From Scilla litardierei (taxonomy: Eukaryota > Streptophyta > Magnoliopsida > Asparagales > Asparagaceae): a stretch of 64,000 bases of DNA. Positions 12,331-24,242 of the stretch are shown here, piece by piece. Where the stretch lies: NCBI GenBank assembly GCA_030789695.1, contig CM061141.1, positions 277,457,871 to 277,521,870 of the forward strand, read 5' to 3'. Below the pieces are notes generated by a model. It saw only the letters and a program-made list of their open reading frames with translations, was not told the origin of the DNA and did no database searches. The position numbers and the translations under genes were made by a program. Numbering within the stretch: the first letter of the stretch is position 1; each line of letters opens with the position of its first letter.

Positions 12331-13690
12331 ATATGAATTTGTTAATTTGTTAATGATAAGAGCTTGCTGATAAGAGCTTGATCAGAGCTTGATGATTTTT
12401 TTAATTTGTTAATGAAAATTTTAATTTTGGATGAGAGCTTGCTGATTTGCTTCATTTTGGTATAAATTTTGAAATTTTTGAAAATGTCCTGTGAATTGCA
12501 ACAGGATCAATTTTGTAATTTTTGGTATAAATTTTTTAATTGTCCTGTGAATATAACAGTTGAATATTCAAGTGAACTTTGTCCATGATTGCAGGATATT
12601 AGAATCCATGAAAATTTGATTGTTGATTGGAATTTGCATATTAGAATTGTTGATTGTTGATTGTTGATTGGAATCTGTGAAAATTTGCATATTAGAATTG
12701 GTGCTTGAGTATGTTTAACAATATGAATAGTTGAGTATTAGTGTATGCTTGAGTAATCTTAAACATTCCAGGGTGTTTAACAATTTGATAATTTGATAAT
12801 TTGAATGCCCATGAGTTCATTTGCATTTGAAATGATAATTTGATAATTTGATAATTTCATATTTTTGCCAATGATATGAATACTCAAGTCAGAAATTTCT
12901 CATGAGTTGATGTGATAATTTGAGAAATCAAGTAGGCATGATTATCAAAATTTGAGAAATCAACTTTGAGGGTTCAATTTGACTGCCAATGATTTTTGCC
13001 AAATTATCACAAGTTGAGGGTTCAACATTTGAATGCCAATGATTTTTGCCAATGAGAGTCTGATAATCATGAGAAATTTGATAATTTGAATACTCAAGTC
13101 TGAAAATGCCAATGATTGAGAAATTTAATTTGACTGCCATTCTTGCCATTAGCCCAAATGTGATGTTTATATTTTTGTCCAAATTAGTTCAAATTAGTCA
13201 GGGTTCAACTTAGTTCAATTTTTGTCCATGTGATGTTTATATTGCTGACTCCATTCACAGGAGTGGATTGGGTTTTTACTTGAAATTGAGCTTCAGCTTG
13301 CTGCAAAATGAAATTGAATGTTTCAGCTTCATCATGGATTTGAGTTATTGATATGGAAAACAGGGATCATTTGATAATTTGAATGCCCATGAGTTCATTT
13401 GCATTTGAAATGATAGTTTGATAATTTGGTTTGGTGTAAGTTACTATGCATGATATCAAAACAAAGTTTTTATTCCAAATTCCACTGGGATTTCATTTGG
13501 TTTCATTTTAAAGTTTAAATGGGATTTCATTTGGTTTGGTTTAGTTGGAAAATTCCAGTTTTCATCAACTGTTGAGGATGTTGCACTATCACTCAATATT
13601 AACATTCCAGTGTTCATCAACTGTTTGAAATATGTGTACTTTGAGGATTTTGTACTGGGTGAGTACATTATATCCTGATAATGCTAGGGA
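12331..13690. repeat. Word-mosaic block B
   Basis: Dominant words are GATAAGAGCTTG, TTGATTGTTGATTG, TTTGATAATTTGAATGCC and GCCAATGATTTTTGCC. A 30-bp phrase beginning CCCATGAGTTCATTTGCATT stands at about 10897, 12807 and 13386, linking this block to block A. Confidence 0.8.
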
Positions 13691-14960
13691 GTATATTTGT
13701 AGATATCCCAAACTGATTTCTCCATGTTTATTTGGCAAACTGAAATGAGCAACTGAATTCATTTAACTTTATGTGAACTCAAGATGCTTATATCCTGATC
13801 TTCATATCCCAATTTAAACTTTATGTGAACTCTAAAGCTGATTTCTCAATTAGCTATCCCAAACTGATTTCTCCATGTTTTTTTGCAAACTAAAATGTGC
13901 AACTAAATTCATTTACCTTTATGTGAACTCAAGCTGCTTATATCAAAAATTCATATCCAATTTGCACTATCACTCAATATGAACACAAGATGCTGAGAAA
14001 TTGTTAATATAAACCAGTTTTGTTAATATCCAATTTAACTTAGAAATTGTTAATATAAAGCAGTCTTGGGATAGCAACTAAGCTTGAGAGTGCAAAAAAC
14101 TGAGCTTGAGAGTGCAAATTAACTTATGAAATATCCAATTTGTAGATATCCCAAACATAATTTTCAATTGCTCATGATTTTCAAACTAAACCAATGACTC
14201 AAAGAACTAAGATACTGAATTCATTTACTTTATCATGAGCAATTGTTAATATAAACTGGTTTTCAATTGAGCTTGCAAATTGTTAATATAAACAGGTTTT
14301 TTTGCCACTCCCAATTTGGATATGGGATATCTACATTTGGATATGGATAGCAATTGGATAGCAATTTGGATATGGGATATGGGATATCCCAAACCAAAGA
14401 CCCAATTTGGATATGGGATATCCCAAACTGAATTCATATCTATAAACAGGATATGGGATATCTACAAGTTTGGGATATCCTGTTTGGGATATGGGATAGC
14501 AATTGTTAATACAAATTAGATATCCACTTAATTTTGCAAGTTTGGGATAGCAAATGGTTTTTTTCCATAAGTTAAATGAGCTCAGTTTTGTCAATATACA
14601 ATTTGCACTCTCAAGCTCAGTTTTTTACCTGTTGGGTTTATCAATTACACACACATTTACTTCATATGCAATGTTTATTCTTGCTATTCTTGATATTTCA
14701 GTCAATATTAATTACACACACATGTACTTCATATGCATTGTCCTGTTAGCTATTCTAAATGATATTCTTGATATTCTTGATGTCCTGTTAGCTTCATAAT
14801 TCTAATCTTCATATGCATTGCTAATAACAGGACAATTGGTGAGCTCTTCATATGCAACTTGGTAGCTCTTCATATGCAAACTCGCGGCTACTCTTCATAA
14901 TGCTACTCTTCACAGATAACTCACTTCACTGATAGCTCTTCATATGCAAATTGGTGAGCT
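13691..14960. repeat. Word-mosaic block C with 91-bp duplication
   Basis: 13704-13794 and 13855-13944 are diverged direct copies (TATCCCAAACTGATTTCTCC through CTTATATC). From 14310 to 14520 GATATGGGATATCC and TTTGGGATATCC recur; GGGATATCCC is itself palindromic. From 14640 to 14960 CTCTTCATATGCAAA dominates. No gene. Confidence 0.8.
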
Positions 14961-17130
14961 TTTATTCCAAGCTTATACTGAATACATACTTTGAAGTATT
15001 CCAAGATAATAACACTGTAAAATTGCTTGAGTGTTATGTGAATGAATTTTTGTATCATTTTTGAGTGTTATTACAACTTTGACAGGATATTGACAGCTTA
15101 TTGAGTTATAATTTTTTATTCTCAGGCTATTGAAATAAATTGTTAATATAAATATCCCATAAAATCCTGAGAAATTCTCAGGATATTTCAATATGCAAAT
15201 TGATTTCACTATCCTGTTCAAAATTTTTAATATGGATATCAAAAATTGAGTTCAAAATGAGTCAATTGAACTGTTAATATGAATATCAAATATTGAGTTC
15301 AAAATTGAGTTCAAAATTGAGTTAATATGAATATAAAAATTTGAGTTTAAATTTGAACTGTCAATTGAACATGATATTGAGTTAATATGAGGTCAAAATT
15401 GAGTGAAATTGTTAATATGAATATCAAAAATTCTCAGGATATTCCAATATGCAAATTGAGTTCAAAATTTTTGAAAGAAATTGTCAGCCTATTGAGTTCA
15501 AATTTTTTGATTATCAAGTTTTAGGATATCCTGATAATTTTGAATTCAAATTCATTCCATTAGATTCATATTGAGCAGGATATGAGCCCATATTGAAAGA
15601 AATTGCAATACTATGAAAATTGCAATCCCAATTTGATATTGAGTATTAATTCAAATTCATTCCATTTGAATGAAATTTCACTCAATTCAAATTCATTCCA
15701 TTTGAAAGAAATTGCAATCCCAATTTGATATTGAGTATTAATACTATGAAAAATCCTAAAAATGAGCCCATATTTATCCTAGAATTGATTTCCTATTTAA
15801 CATGACATTGATATGCAAGCAACACTGCAATTTGAGAATGCATTTTTGAGAATCCTGTATTGGACATGTGGACTTATCAGTGAATCCTGTATTGGACATG
15901 GTTTTGGTCAGATGGCCAAATTTCCTCATATTGAGCAGGATATCTTGAGAAAATGTTATCCAAATTGGGTTATGTCTATTCCTCATATTGATTATGTCTA
16001 TTCCTCCATAACTCATATGAGAAAATGTTATCCAAATTGGGTTATGTCATATGAGCAGGATATCTTGAGAAATTGGGTTGTCATATGAGAAAATGTCCAA
16101 AAAATGTCCAGGGTTATGTCATATACAAATTTATTACAAAAAATTGAGATGTGTATTCAGTTATCTTGAGAGGATTGATGCCAGGAGCATGTTCATGCAT
16201 CACAAATATTCCTGGACATTTTTTGTAATGCCTGCAACTGATGATGCTCATATTTTAAGATGTGGATATACTTAATTTTCTTGAGACTGGAAATTTGTAT
16301 TTATAGAAGACTTTCAAGATGTGAATACACATTCAATTTCTACAAATTTTGCTGGCATTGCTCGTGCAATTTTTCTCCAATGTGTATTCAATTACAATGT
16401 GTATTCACAAATTTTGCTGGCATTGCTCATGCAATTTTTTTATAAATTGAATGTGTATTCACATTCAATTTCTACACTGTGTATTCAATTTCAAGATGTG
16501 TATAAGATATGGATGTTATCATGGGTATACTCTTTTTTTGGCATTTATCTCTTCTATATATAAGATAGGACTGAAATTTTGGCATGTTCTTTAGAGTAGA
16601 TATATGTGTATACTCTTTTTTGGCATGTACAAATTTTGCAGTCCAGAACTTTGTTGAAACTGAATACACATATATCTACTCCAGAGTATACACATATATC
16701 TACTCTTTTTTGGCATAAGAGATGTTGTATATATGTGTATACCCTATTTTATTGAATATCTGGCCACTCCAGAGTAGATATATGTGTATACTCTTTTGTA
16801 TATGGTTATGAGATTTCATTTTATATCTCTGAAATTTTTGGGTCAGAGAGTTAAATTTCATTCGCAAAATTTCATATCATTTTTGGATAAGACACTGAAA
16901 TTTCATTCTCAAAATTTCATCTCATTTTTACAGGACACTGGCATGCAATTTTCATTAAAGGCTATAGTGCATGGATTGTAAGCATATCAAGGTTTTCAAG
17001 GGTTTCAAACTGAAATTGGAAGGCTATACTTGAAATCCAGGTTACACTTGAAATCCAATTTCATTCTCAACATTCTCAAAATTCTCAAAATTTCAGTGTC
17101 ATGTTTGTGTACTCTTGCCTGGATGTAAGT
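14961..17130. repeat. Word-mosaic block D
   Basis: Successive vocabularies: AAAATTGAGTTAATATGAATATC (about 15240-15440, split here by variation), CAAATTCATTCCATTTGAA (15640-15710), GAGCAGGATATCTTGAGAAA (15935-16070), TGTGTATTCA (16150-16500), ATATATCTACTC and TTTTTTGGCAT (16530-16790), then TTTCATTCTCAAAATTTCA (16850-17100). No coding signal. Confidence 0.75.
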
Positions 17131-17826
17131 TTTGACAGTATTTTGAGGATATACATCTAGATGTATATGTTTGAGGTATATGTATAATTTAGAGGATATA
17201 CATCTAGGTATATGTATAATTTTGACAGTATTTTGAGGTATATGTATAAATTATACAATGAGGTATATGTATATGTCTTTGGTTTAGTTTGAATATTATC
17301 CATTCACACTGAAATGAGTTCACATTTATTATTGAGGAATTCACACTGAAATGAGTTCACAGTGAGGATAATATCATGTCAACTCATTCCTTAGGATAAA
17401 ATTCCTGAATGTATTTGAGGATAATAAATGAATATCCTCACTGAAATTTGTGTATTCATTCAGGATATGTGTATGTGTATTGATTGTTGATATGTGTATG
17501 AATACACATACACATTTTTTTTGCATGTTCACATTTATTATCCTCATTGAAAGTTTGACAGATATCCCGATCCTCAATTCTTTTTGAGGATACATATACA
17601 TCTATTTTAATTTTGAGTTTGCAATTTTACAAGTTTGACAGATATCCTGATCCTCAATTCAATTTTGACAGTATTTTGAGGATATACATCTAGATGTATA
17701 TGTTTAAGGTATATGTATAATTTAGAGGATATACATCTAGGTATATGTATAATTTTGACAGTATTTTGAGGTATATGTATAAATTATACAATGAGGTATA
17801 TGTATATGTCTTTGGTTTAGTTTGAA
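17131..17826. repeat. 163-bp near-identical direct duplication
   Basis: 17131-17293 and 17664-17826 match with one difference that I see (TTTGAGG against TTTAAGG). Both start TTTGACAGTATTTTGAGG and end GGTTTAGTTTGAA. Inside each copy GAGGTATATGTATA recurs in shorter form. It is much less diverged than the surrounding mosaic, so it is a recent event. Confidence 0.95.
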
Positions 17827-18159
17827 AATCATGATGCTTACATTAAAAGAATTGGTGAATCTTTGAGAATTGGTTTAGTTTGCGTCTTTGAGAATTGGTG
17901 AATCCTGATGCTTATATTAAAAGAATTGAGCTCTCACAAACTTGAGATATGCTTTTTTGACATAAATCAAGTTGCAAAATACTGATCCTGAAGAGAAGCA
18001 CACTATGTTACCTTGAAATTCTCATTGAATGTTGACATGGATTTAAAGTGAATCCTGATCCTGATCCTCAATTTATGATCCTCAATTTAAATCCTGATCC
18101 TGACAAAATTTGAATGAATATCCTGTTGACATGGACTAATTTTTTTGAATACACATACA

Positions 18160-19300
18160 CTAAGTTCTATTGATAAACATTGCATACACTAATTTTTTGA
18201 ATACACATACACTAATTTTTTTGATAAACAGCCATATCAAAATTATGTTATGTTGATAACCATTGTTGATTGTTGATAGATGTTGATAAAAATTTGATAA
18301 ACATTGTTGATAAGTAGATTTTTGATAAACATTGTTGATATGGCTGTAAATTATGTTAAGCCCAGTAGCAATGTCAATGTTGATTATGAGTTTGATATTG
18401 GAATTATCCATTATCAATGTGAGTTTGATATTGGATTGAGGATCATAGAAGCAATGTGAGTTTGATATTTTGAGAATGGTATCAAATTTTGCATGTACTG
18501 ATTGTCAAACTGATTGTCCTGAGAATGGATAATTCCAAACTCATAATATCAAACTCATAATATGACAGCATAGAAGCAATGTGAATTTTAATGTACTGAT
18601 TTGAGCTAATGAGAATGTGAGTTTGGAATCCATGTCAACACAGGCAATCAATATTGATGTAATTGAACTTGGATGTAATTTTCTCATTGAACTTGGATGT
18701 AAGTTTGGAATCCAGCCATCATTGAACTTGGATGTAACTTTCTCATTGAATGTGATCAAAACACAGGCAATCAATATTGATGTAAGATTGAAATTCAACA
18801 TTCAATGATTGAATGTGAACTTGGTTTCCCTCCCAAATTGCAGGGCAAATGTGTTGACATGGATATGTGTGAAAATTACACCATTGATGTGAACTTGGAT
18901 CAAATTTGTTCAATTTGCCCTGCAATCAATCTGAACTTGGAGCAATCAATCAATTTTGATGTGCAATCAATCAAAATTACACATTTTGAAATTCAACATT
19001 CAATGATTGAATGTGAACTTGGAGCAAATGCCCTGCAAACAATTTGCCCTGCAATCAATCATTGAATGTGAACTTGGATGTATTTTCAATGAGAATTTCA
19101 AGATTCAATGAGAATCTCATTGATGTTATTTTCACAACACAGGCAATCAATATTTTCAATGAGAACTTGGATGTTAACTTGAAATTCTCATTGAATGTTG
19201 ACATGGATGTAAAAAACACAAATGCACACTTTTTCAATTTCAAAAATTTTGATTGCCACCAATGCACACTGTAAATTGAGATAGGCCTGAAATTGGTGCT
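18160..19300. repeat. Word-mosaic block E
   Basis: From 18160 to 18420 GATAAACATTGTTGATA recurs; from 18600 to 19210 GAATGTGAACTTGGATGTAA, CAGGCAATCAATATT and TTGCCCTGCAATCAAT recur, some in inverted form. Frames of 60-99 codons on both strands are products of the repeated words. Confidence 0.75.
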
Positions 19301-19539
19301 GTTTACATGGATGCAATTTCAAAAATTTTGATTGCCTGACAGGATTTTCATTGCACACTTTGTGTTCTTCATTTCTTTTTACAGTTTGCAAAATTTGGTT
19401 GAATGATAAAAATTGTTGTTGCTGTATTATTGGAGTGTGGAGGGTGAGTGTTATTGAAAATACATCAAGCTTGTAGGACAAATTCAATGTAGGATTGAAT
19501 AATGTTTAATATTGAATAAGTTTCATAATTTGTCTTATG

Positions 19540-20470
19540 AATGAAATTTTGCTTTTTAAATTTTGCAAAATAGTTGCGTTTTAAATTTTTGTCTTATGAA
19601 TGAAAAAGCAACTATTTGCTTAAAATTTTTGTCTTATGAATGAAAAAGCAACCCTATGCTTAAAAATAGTTGTCTTATGAATGAAAAAAGAAACTATAAG
19701 CAACCCTATGCTTATGAATGAAAAAGCAATCCTATGTTTCAATATTTGTCTTATGAATGAAAAAGCAACTATAAGAAAAATGCAAAAGCAACTATTGGTG
19801 CATGAATTAGAATGGTTAAAAGTTTTAAGATACTTCAATCTTAATGAATGAGCATGTTGGTTAAAATGATTGGTGCATTAAATGGTTAAAAGTTTTAAGA
19901 TACTTCAATCTTAATGAATGAGCATGAATTAGAATGAAACTTGACTGAAATGTTTTTTTGTCCATGTTTTTTGTGTTCAATGTAATCAGGAGATTTCTGT
20001 GCAACCTGGAGGCTGGAGAACGTCTCAAACATGAAGCAAATTCTATGCAACTGCAAATTCTTATAATACTGGAAATACATGGAAGTTGGAAATGCATAAA
20101 ATCATGACGCAAATTCTGTGCAACTACAAATACCTAGAAGCTTGAAATGCAAATTCTTTGCAACTGCAAATTTTGTGCAATTGGAAGCTGGAGAACTTCT
20201 TAAATATGCAAATATGAAGTTGGAGAACTTCTCAAATATTAGTGTAACTAAGTATTTTTGTGTGGATTGTGTATTTTTGTGCAAATTCTGTTTGTTTGGA
20301 TCCTGTATTCTTTATTTGGATTATATATTTTGAGTGTAATTTCTCAAATATGAGTGCAACTACAAATTCTGTGCAAATTCTGGAGAACTTCTCAAATATG
20401 AGTGTAAATCGTAGAACTTCTCAAGTTTGGATTGTGTATTTTTTTTGTTTGCAACAAATGTATTCAACTT
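19540..20470. repeat. Word-mosaic block F
   Basis: TTGTCTTATGAATGAAAAAG with AGCAACTAT is repeated at 19570-19790. A 46-bp phrase is perfectly duplicated at 19811-19856 and 19881-19926. From 19990 to 20430 GCAAATTCTGTGCAACTGC and GGAGAACTTCTCAAATATG dominate. Just right, GTATATGTAAAAAGG is in tandem three times (about 20600-20650). Confidence 0.8.
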
Positions 20471-20666
20471 ACATAAAGCATGTGAAAATGAATTGAGAAT
20501 AAAACTGGGCATCAAGAAGCAATTTTTTTTGTCTGTTAGATTACGCGCCTCCCTATATTCATTTTACTGTCTATGTAACAAGATTAGGACATCAACTGTA
20601 CGTATATAAAAAGGGTATATGTAAAAAGGGTATATGTAAAAAGGGTATATGACTGAGTTTTGAATA

Positions 20667-20899
20667 TGAAGCGCTTTTGTATGAGCATTGACTGGAAAGG
20701 GATATCACCATGTTTCATGACGGTAAAGATGCCCCTGTATTTTGACGTGCAAAATTTTACTTTCACTGATTATGATGGTGTTCAAGAATTTATCCTAAGA
20801 GTTGACATTAATTGCTTTGAAATGATGAGATCTTTTTTATGTAAATGTCTACTTCAAGGATCATCGACTATGCTTTCAGGCTTTTCATCGAGCAAATGA
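20667..20899 (+). pseudogene. Unidentified ORF relic
   Basis: A 79-codon frame from 20660; the part from ATG 20663 to the stop near 20899 reads like real protein rather than repeat (motifs SIDWKGISPCFMTVKMPLYF, TFTDYDGVQEFILRVD). I do not recognise the family. It stands at the right edge of the word mosaic and upstream of the helicase scrap, so it may be a captured host exon or a decayed part of the Helitron's own protein. Confidence 0.35.
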
Positions 20900-21769
20900 A
20901 TTCTGATAGGAGTAAAACAATTGGAATGCTCTCAAAATGAATTGTTGATAGATTCAGGAAGTAACATGCATTCAAGTTAGTTCTTTATACATATACAAAG
21001 ATGTTTTTGGATGAGAGAGAAGTAGACGTAATATAATGTTTGGAGGTTACTTCGGTGAAAACCATTAAGTTTATATCTTTAGGCTTACATGATAAAAGTG
21101 GTGTGAAACGAAAAAAAATCTTAAAGAATATGTTCTATTCATACTTAAGACAAATTCTTGGTATCATATTTGTCATTATATCGATGTTTAAGTCATGTCA
21201 TTTCACAATTGATCAATGTTTGATTTAGATGTGCCTCTGCAAAGTCTCAGTCTTTCAATGTTCCACAATAAAGATGGAAATATGTGACCCGCTTGAAATT
21301 GTTGTTCAACAACAAGCATTAGTTCTTTTCAATGTCCACTTTAACTATATGACTAATAAATGAGACGTCGATGTCTTCACCAACAAATCGATGTTGAGCT
21401 TTGTAAAAACTATTTAATACGGTGAGAGATTTATTATTGAAGGTGATCACTAAAGTTGGAATTAGAAATTATAATAGGAAAATGATTTGAATTTGGAATA
21501 TGGGGGGAAATTTAAATAAGGTTTGATTTTTGTGTTGGGGAAAAGCTAAATGCATGGAAATATTTAACTTTGAATTCACTTTTTGAGGGGAAAAATTTAA
21601 ATGTTGAATTTGAAATTTGATGTAACATATTGGGGTGAAAATTAAAACTTGGGGAAAAAATTTAAATGAACCGTGCCTAATTTTATTTCATGCCTAATTT
21701 AATTTTACTTACTATTTTTATCTTAGCCAGTCCTTAACTTAAATTTTATCTATATAATATATTAGGTTG

Positions 21770-21975
21770 GTACAAATCCTACAGAGGTGGTAGAACTTCC
21801 TTCTCACATATTCAGGTGCAAGGATTTAAACGAGTTATTACTTCGAATTTATCCGCAGCTTGATATTGAGGGTGCAGTGACTCCGGCATACCTGACTGAA
21901 CGAATAATTCTGTTTGCACGGAATGATGATGTTGCTTGGGGGAACGTGGTGACATGGCTAATGCACATAATTTGA
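21770..21975 (+). pseudogene. Helitron helicase fragment (PIF1 type)
   Basis: The frame reads VELPSHIF, then LNELLLRIYPQLD and PAYLTERIILFARNDDV. This matches the layout seen in Helitron/PIF1-like helicases: a GxNPT/LP segment, an 'I-YP' segment about 25 residues on, and a 'LxERxIL-N-DV' segment. Only some 65 residues remain; upstream Rep and the Walker motifs are not visible. It supports the Helitron identity of the surrounding element. The match is from memory of the family pattern, so moderate confidence. Confidence 0.6.
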
Positions 21976-22239
21976 TCAATGCTGCTAACTTTCGCACTCC
22001 TAAGTTTTGGTGACATGGCTAATTTTTACGTCCATCTCTATTTTTATGTTTGTTCATGTATCTTAATACTGTAACATGTGTTTTAGCTCCCATCTTTATA
22101 GAATAGATCTAAAAATGTGTGGAAAATGCAACTAACTTTACAAAAAAATTTATAAACGAAATACATATTGGGGGACAAACATTTTTGTCAGTACTTAAAA
22201 ATTTTGTGAGAAATTAAACAATGTGAGAACTAAAATCTC

Positions 22240-22936
22240 TTGAGGTGACCTAAATTTTGGGGAACTAAGACTTTGATTGGGGAACTAAGATTTTGAGGGG
22301 GGATTTCTAAAATGAATCATATACACAATTTCAGGGGAACTAAGATTTTGAGGGGGGAATATCTACACTGAATTGTGCCCACATTTTCGGGGGAACTAAG
22401 ATTTTGAAGGGGAATTACATTTTGGGGAGGAGCTAAACTTTTCGGGTAATTAAAACATAAAATATTGGTGGAAATAAATTTTTGGGGAAACTAAAATCTT
22501 AAATTTTAAGGGAAACTAAATCTGGAGGTAATCAAATTTTTGGATGGAACTTTTGAGGGAACTAAATCTGGTAGGAATTAATATTTGGGGTAAACTAAAT
22601 TTTTTGAGGGGAACTAAAATCTCTTTGGAAACTAAATTTTGGAAGAAACTAATATTTTTGGAAAGTGAAAATTTAGCTGGAAAAACTCTAAAATTTTGAA
22701 GTGGAACTAAATTTGGAGTGCACTAAATTTTGGGAGAAACTAAGATTTTTGGGGAACAAAATTCCTTGGGATGAGCTAAATTTTCGGGGGAACTAAGATT
22801 TTGAGGGGGGATTTCTAAAATGAATCATGTCCACATTTTCAGGAGAACTAAGATTTTGAGGGCGGAATATCTAAAATGAATCGTGCCTACATTTTCGGGA
22901 GAACTAAGATTTTGAGGGGGAAATATCTAAATTGAA
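22240..22936. repeat. Helitron 1 subterminal repeat field
   Basis: Degenerate units of about 60 bp: GGAACTAAGATTTTGAGGGG, GGAATATCTAAAATGAATCG, TGCCTACATTTTCGGG. At least four near-full units occur (about 22310, 22790, 22845, 22900), with shorter AACTAAATTTTGGGG variants between. The end of each unit looks like the left half of the terminal hairpin (CGTGCC) without its right half. A similar, shorter field precedes the end of Helitron 2 (29567-29745). Confidence 0.85.
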
Positions 22937-22965
22937 CCGTGCCCGCGGGCACGGGGTATGACTAG
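22937..22965 (+). other. Helitron 1 3' end: hairpin and CTAG
   Basis: CCGTGCCCGCGGGCACGG (22937-22954) is a perfect palindrome; GGTATGA follows, then CTAG at 22962-22965. A short GC-rich hairpin about ten bases before CTRR marks Helitron 3' ends. Confidence 0.9.
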
Positions 22966-23181
22966 TCTATTATACATTTGACAGTGATTTTTGAATCCTA
23001 GGGCTGACTAGGACAAGCTGACTAGGACAAAGGGGTTGATAGAAAGACGGCTAGGATTTAATCTTAGGAAAAGAACGGTTGAGATGAGGTTTTGAGAAAA
23101 TTTTGGAGTTAAACTTTTGAATTTTGGAAGGGGGGAATACATCGGGAAAGAAATAAAACTTTGAAAACTTAAATCCACTGT

Positions 23182-23540
23182 TTGGAGAGGTACCGCGTCA
23201 CATTTATGTTCAGCGCGTGGGGCCTTGGGCTGTCCTGCTTCTTCAAATCTTCTCTCTCCGTCCAATTCAGCAGCGTGGGCCGTCTCTCCTTCTTCTTCAT
23301 ATCATCTCTCTCTTTCTCTCTCCCCCATCCTCTTCAAAGCTTCGGCCCTTGCTCTTACTGTTGCTTCGCTTCCTCAAGCTTCGGCCCTTACTCAAATATC
23401 GAGCTCAGCCTGGTCTGGTTCGAGCAGGAAAGGGGTCGCCGATTCGAAATCTGGAGTGACCCTGTTCAACATCGGAATGGCCAACAAGCAGCTTTCAGCG
23501 TCAATAGTCAAGAACCCGCCTGATTGTAAAGATGAAGAAG
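23182..23540 (+). pseudogene. Captured 5' UTR and first exon of an unidentified host gene
   Basis: A GC-richer segment with a CT-rich leader (TCTCTCTCTTTCTCTCTCCC) and ATG at 23477 opening a frame MANKQLSASIVKNPPDCKDE, followed by GAAG/GTATAATT at 23540/23541, a good splice donor, and then T-rich intron-like DNA. An overlapping frame from 23225 would give a Ser/Ala-rich N-terminus. I cannot name the source gene. Confidence 0.45.
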
Positions 23541-24242
23541 GTATAATTATTTGATTTTGATTGGGGTGATTGGGTTGGGTTTGAATCTGGGTTCCGATTT
23601 GATAATGGTCAGGTTGGATTTTGATTAAGGGGTTTTGTTCCTGGGGTCAGATTTGCACTAGGTTTTGAATTAATCTTAATTTTTTGGATTTTAGGGTTGA
23701 ATTAATCTTATTTTAGGGTTCCTGGGGTTGTCAAAATGACAGTTTACGGCTCTCATTGAGGGCTCAAAATGTTGTTTTGTGTGCGTGAAAGCAAGCAATT
23801 TTGTTTGCAGTATATTGGCAGCCCTTATATATGATTTTGGATTGGGGTTTGTAGCTGATTTCTGAGTTGTGTTGGACTCTCATGATTACATATATTTCCC
23901 TCATGTGAGCTATGTAGCTAGCAACATTTAACAATGCATTCACATAAAAAATATGCAATTCGTGATTACCAATTAACAATTTGGGTCTATATTAACAATT
24001 GGGGTCTACATGCTTCAGCACCTAGGAAATGCCATGCCTTACTGCAAGTTTCTGCTAAATGAGACATTAAATTAAGTGGAAATTATTCCAGGATATATGA
24101 AATATGCTGATGGTATAAATCATATAAATAACATATGAATGTTATAACAAGAAAATCAAATTAGATGCCATCTCTATTTTATTCATCACATTAGAATAAT
24201 GATAATTTATATAGTTGGACTCAATAAGAAGGAATAGACAAC

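Larger units (their letters stand above)
10071..22965 (+). mobile_element. Helitron 1 (5' end approximate)
   Basis: The 3' end is typical of a Helitron: an 18-bp perfect palindrome (22937-22954), seven bases, then CTAG. The 5' end should start with TC; here the junction with the TA run reads TATTATAAAACAGGG, which resembles Helitron 2's TCTATTATAC start without the TC, so the exact start is uncertain. Inside are an AT-rich mosaic of short repeats (about 10920-20470), an unidentified ORF relic, a helicase fragment (21770-21975) and a subterminal repeat field. Helitrons move by a rolling-circle Rep/helicase; only a helicase scrap remains, so this copy cannot move itself. Confidence 0.75.

Noticed and set aside
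18600..19490. Frames of 60-99 codons in the word mosaic
   Set aside because: Their residues mirror the repeated DNA words and appear on both strands alike.
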